NCBI GenBank assembly: GCA_015680685.1
Contig: MNCI01001855.1
Coordinates: 1-20,254, forward strand
Length of the DNA: 20,254 nucleotides
Reading direction: 5' to 3'
DNA from: Gnetum montanum
Taxonomy: Eukaryota > Streptophyta > Gnetopsida > Gnetales > Gnetaceae
Shown here: in pieces, positions 17,733 through 20,254 of the stretch
Layout of the letters: every line of letters begins with the position of its first letter
Numbering within the stretch: the first letter of the stretch is position 1
Notes under the pieces: model-generated
The model's database searches: none
What the model saw: only the letters and a program-made list of their open reading frames with translations
What the model was told of the DNA's origin: nothing
Made by a program: the position numbers and the translations under genes

Positions 17733-17890
17733 AATGATGAGGTGTTAGCCTAGTGGTAAGACATTTAATTTGGATGTTCTAGATCATGGGTTCTATTCTA
17801 GTGGGTGATGTTGAGTTATATAAAGTTCTAATTGAACTATATTTTGGGGCATACTTGTATTTCACTTATTTCACGTTCCAACACCTCTAT
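17733..17890 (+). mobile_element. tRNA-derived SINE, copy 2
   Basis: It starts near AATGATGAGGTGTTAGCC. TAGCCTAGTGG matches the Pol III A-box consensus fully, and GGTTCTATTCT matches the B box at 9 of 11 positions. The downstream part (ATAAAGTTCTAATTGAACTA, GGGGCATACTTGTATTTCAC, TTCACGTTCCAACACC) corresponds to the tail of copy 1 read on the minus strand. No clear target-site duplication was found. Confidence 0.75.
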
Positions 17891-17916
17891 AGCTCCTTTT
17901 GGAATCCTTTTGTCAT

Positions 17917-17990
17917 TAAGTTTAGGCATGGATGTTAAAAAAGTAATGTAAAATAAGTTTAAGCATGAATGTTGAAAAGTAATGTAAATT
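17917..17990. repeat. 37-bp tandem duplication
   Basis: Units starting TAAGTTTAGGCATGGATGTT (17917) and TAAGTTTAAGCATGAATGTT (17954) differ at a few positions. It lies just after SINE copy 2. Confidence 0.75.
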
Positions 17991-18010
17991 TTGTTAGGGT
18001 TATATGTAAC

Positions 18011-18140
18011 CCAAAATAATGAGGTGTTAACCTATATGTACTCCAAAATAATGAAGTGTTAACCTACTAGTACGAGTCTTGATTATGGTGGGCAATACTA
18101 AGTTTTAAAGTTCTTATTTAACTATGTTTTTAAGGGTAAA
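18011..18140 (+). mobile_element. tRNA-derived SINE, copy 3, degenerate
   Basis: The head AATGAGGTGTTAACCTA is present twice with a 32-bp period (18011 and 18043), a local tandem duplication. The second is followed by GGTGGGCAATACTAAG and AAAGTTCTTATTTAACTATG, which matches the middle of copy 2. The A box is mutated, the B box is lost, and the 3' tail is missing beyond about 18140. Confidence 0.55.
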
Positions 18141-18180
18141 TATTATTAAAAATAGAAAAAGAAGTTTCTAGTTATAACAT

Positions 18181-18204
18181 CCCTTCCCTCCCCTCCCCTC
18201 CCCC
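18181..18204 (-). other. G-quadruplex-forming tract
   Basis: The plus strand has five C-runs of 3 to 5 bases separated by one T or TT. The minus strand therefore has five G-runs with loops of 1-2 bases, fully meeting the usual G-quadruplex rule; the plus strand could form an i-motif. It sits about 300 bases upstream of the TATA box of the PMEI-like gene. Confidence 0.75.
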
Positions 18205-18370
18205 AACTATCTTAAACTTAGGCGGGATTCAAAGGTAACTCAAATAGTATCTTAAACTTAGTATAACTTAAAAAAAGTAACTTACTGGAATTTAAATAAA
18301 AACTTTCTCCAAACAATCATACATGGACACCTAAGCGGTAGGTAGTGATAGGGCAACGCGTAGGATGAAA

Positions 18371-18434
18371 ATGATTAAAGATTGAAAAAATAATAAAGAT
18401 AAATGATTAAAGATTGAAAAAATAATAAAGATAA
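18371..18434. repeat. Perfect 32-bp tandem duplication
   Basis: Two identical units starting ATGATTAAAGATTGAAAAAA occupy 18371-18402 and 18403-18434. Identity is complete, so the duplication is recent or conserved. It ends about 54 bases before the TATA box at 18488. Confidence 0.9.
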
Positions 18435-18487
18435 GCCACGGATTAGATGCATCTAGAACAAAGAGCACCGCCATGTCCGACGCAGCC

Positions 18488-18495
18488 TATAAAGG
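18488..18495 (+). promoter_or_regulatory. Putative TATA box of the PMEI-like gene
   Basis: TATAAAGG, 83 bases before the ATG at 18571. A start of transcription near 18520 would give a 5' leader of about 50 bases rich in A and C, typical of plant leaders. The ATG at 18518 would open a four-codon upstream frame only if the start lies before it. Confidence 0.5.
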
Positions 18496-18570
18496 AACCT
18501 GCAAAACAGAACAAGACAATGAAAGCCTAACACCAATCCAACAAACCAAAGCAAACCAAACCAGACGAAG

Positions 18571-19173
18571 ATGAAGATGAATGCTGCCATGGCATCCTTG
18601 CGAGTAGCAACCATGCTGCTAATGATATGTAAAGGATGTCTAGGCCATGATGTTGCGGCATCGGAGGCGGAGGGAGGAGTCGAGGTAGTTGCAGCAACAG
18701 CGACACCACCGTCGCCGACGTCGGAATCGGGCACAGCGCGTCAGGCGCAGCCACCGGTTGGAGCACTGGAGCTCGACAAGGCTCTGGATCGCCTGCAGCC
18801 AACTTTGGTGGCCGTCTCGGCCGACGCTGTGCAGGTCCTCAATCAACTATAGGCGGATGGCCTCGGCGAGTCCGCTCTCGGCCGATGTGCCGCCCGCATG
18901 AAGGATGTGTTGCAGGACATCGTCTCGTCGATGCTGCAACAGAAGTTCACGTTGCCGGACCATCTGCCGGCCGCGTTCTTGTCTCAGGCCCGGTGGTGGG
19001 CACGCCAGGCTTCCGATGTGCAGATTACTTACGCTTCTTTGCTCTCGCATGCCGCTGATGCTGTTGCTGACGCTGACGTGGAGGTGCAGCTGCAGCGCAA
19101 GCTGCGTGTGTCGTATAACATGCTTGTGTCGTCTGTCTCGATGATCACTCGTATGGTTGGTCTGTCCTCCTAA
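18571..19173 (+). pseudogene. Secreted PMEI-like helical protein, interrupted by one TAG
   Basis: A single frame of 201 codons, GC-rich against an AT-rich background, is broken only by TAG at 18850-18852 (codon 94). The N-terminus MKMNAAMASLRVATMLLMIC plus a Gly/Cys stretch looks like a signal peptide of about 25 residues. An Ala/Pro/Ser-rich linker (35-65) follows, then amphipathic helices: ELDKALDRLQPTLVAVSADA, ALGRCAARMKDVLQDIVSSM, LPAAFLSQARWWARQASDV and KLRVSYNMLVSSVSMITRMV. Helix order and the ALxxC helix resemble the plant invertase/pectin methylesterase inhibitor domain, which inhibits cell-wall enzymes, but only one of the usual four domain cysteines is present. That makes the assignment tentative. 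The TAG replaces a probable CAG. A 171-base intron ending in CTATAG could remove it in frame, but the segment is GC-rich and looks coding. The first ATG is chosen; others at codons 3 and 7 could serve. Confidence 0.5.
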
Positions 19174-19447
19174 TTCATGGAGGACGTCCCCTCCCACTCT
19201 TTGCCGCTGCTGTCATACTGAGTCGCATTAGCAGCTTTTTCTGTTCTCCATCCATGCTGCACTCCTCCCTCGCTTTTCTTCCATGTTTGTTGTTCTACTA
19301 CTAACTCACACTACTTCTTTCTTTTAAACTATATTTATCTATGCATGAAAGAATCCGATTTATAAAGTGTGGAATTGAGGATTCCTGGAAGTGTGGAATT
19401 AAGGATTCTGGTACATGTAAAGGTAGGTGGGGCAGGGTTCGTAGCCG
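19174..19447 (+). other. 3' flank of the PMEI-like gene
   Basis: Pyrimidine-rich after the stop, then AT-rich. A near-repeat GTGGAATTGAGGATTC / GTGGAATTAAGGATTC lies at about 19369-19408. No further coding frame was seen. Confidence 0.45.
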
Positions 19448-19559
19448 GGGATGTAACAGAGAAAATTTAAATATATGATTTTTTTTAAAAAAATTAAATC
19501 TCAGGGACATAATAGAGAAAATTTAAATATATTAATTTTTTTAAAAAAATTAGATCTCA
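19448..19559. repeat. 56-bp tandem dimer
   Basis: Units 19448-19503 and 19504-19559 both run from GGGA to ATCTCA, share GAGAAAATTTAAATATAT and contain a T-run followed by an A-run. Differences are few and mostly transitions. Confidence 0.85.
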
Positions 19560-20254
19560 TATATCATAAAAAAACCATTGTAAAATATAAAACAAGTACC
19601 ATGTAAATCCAAAATATTGTTAATGCTTAAAAATTGCACACAAGTTTGCAGTATCACCATTAAACTGAAGCAATGCAATGGTATAGAGGGCATTGAATCC
19701 ATTTTCTTACTCAACCATAATCAGGCAATCAAAATGATAGCAATAAAATGAAACCCTTTTGTTGATCCAATCTTTTAAAGAATGAATTTAAGCCTCAACC
19801 AAATTTATAACAAGTTACATCTGCTAATACTTTTGTTCAAGGAACTGTGCCTAGGATGATTGAAACCATTGGAACCCTGAGGAATCGACACTAGTCATGA
19901 TCAAGCGGAAAGGCAAAACAGAGCACCATGAGGTTGCATATGGCCATCCAGCCATGTGCTGGTGGGCTTAGTTGGCTCATAAATTTTAAGAAAAAGGTTG
20001 AACAAGCATCCGTCATCATGTTCATGACTCATGACCCATGACGATGACCCCATTTTTCTTTTTCTTTTTTCAGATGAGAAAAAGAGAAAAACCCAGCAGT
20101 GATCAATAAAAACGCGTGAATGTGTGAGTCATGGTGGAACCTTTGACGCTCTCAAAAACATTCATGCAAATGCAATGTTTCCTCGCATGCCACGTCCCAA
20201 ATTTAATTATCGTATGACCCAAACTTGGCCCTTCGGCTGGCCAAATTTTGCTGG
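19560..20254. other. Non-coding right end, possible promoter of a gene beyond the window
   Basis: No coding frame. The first half is AT-rich. From about 20010 motifs accumulate: ATGACTCAT (20024-20032), TGAGTCA (20125-20131), CATGCA (20163-20168), GCATGC (20185-20190) and GCCACGTC (20189-20196). A pyrimidine tract followed by a purine tract at 20053-20091 could pair into an imperfect hairpin. Function is inferred only from motif similarity. Confidence 0.3.

Noticed and set aside
17733-17810. A genuine tRNA gene
   Set aside because: A and B boxes are present but no acceptor stem or anticodon arm folds, and related copies share a non-tRNA tail.
18682-18852. Possible 171-base in-frame intron (GTAGTT to CTATAG) removing the TAG in the PMEI-like gene
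   Set aside because: The segment is GC-rich, lacks the U-rich character of plant introns and encodes part of the helical pattern. RNA data could revive it.
18640-19197. Several long frames on both strands over the PMEI-like gene
   Set aside because: GC-rich DNA has few stops; only the plus-strand frame from 18571 has a signal peptide and helix pattern continuous across the whole gene.

Overview
The window looks like nuclear DNA of a land plant. It holds decayed Ty3/gypsy LTR retrotransposons of an Athila/Tat-like type, tRNA-derived SINEs, a probable MITE, and an intron-containing copy of the cytosolic ribosomal protein gene RPL5 (uL18) whose best match by memory is to plant proteins. The background is AT-rich. 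The one GC-rich island is a short, apparently intronless gene for a secreted helical protein that resembles the pectin methylesterase inhibitor (PMEI) family. I cannot name the species from the sequence.

Bases 1-8399 read best as three nested retrotransposons. Element B (minus strand) keeps its 5' LTR (7550-8399), a tRNA-Asp-type primer-binding site and part of gag. Its gag reads up to base 6138, where the 3' end of element C (plus strand) begins. C supplies the end of gag, protease, reverse transcriptase, RNase H and integrase (1639-5850) plus the 3' part of an LTR (to 6137). C's gag in turn starts exactly where the LTR of element A ends at 1638. A (minus strand; LTR 763-1638, PBS, gag 2-618) is the least damaged and probably the youngest. 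The remaining parts of all three should lie left of base 1.

Bases 8400-12350 are mostly AT-rich non-coding DNA. They contain a SINE with a clean 10-bp target duplication (9615-9795), a low-confidence candidate exon (10794-10925), and an 18-bp relic resembling a retrotransposon primer-binding site (11462-11479).

Bases 12355-13829 carry a minus-strand RPL5 pseudogene. Five exons with introns are visible, the 5' third is missing, and there are stops and frameshifts. A likely MITE sits in one intron. From about 13948 it is cut off by a decayed repeat (13948-16590) that encodes an unrecognised transposon-like and coiled-coil protein, with one module present twice in tandem. A diverged LTR end related to that of element C follows (17111-17408), then two more SINE copies.

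Bases 18181-19173 form the PMEI-like locus: a strong G-quadruplex motif, a perfect 32-bp tandem duplication, a TATA box and a 199-residue reading frame broken by a single TAG. The last kilobase is non-coding, with a 56-bp tandem dimer and, near the right edge, a cluster of sequences resembling bZIP and RY promoter elements.

No intact protein-coding gene can be called with confidence. A recurring theme is damage by C-to-T (G-to-A on the other strand) change: CAG/CAA codons became TAG/TAA, CGA became TGA, and the primer-binding site of B differs from the tRNA-Asp consensus only by such transitions.
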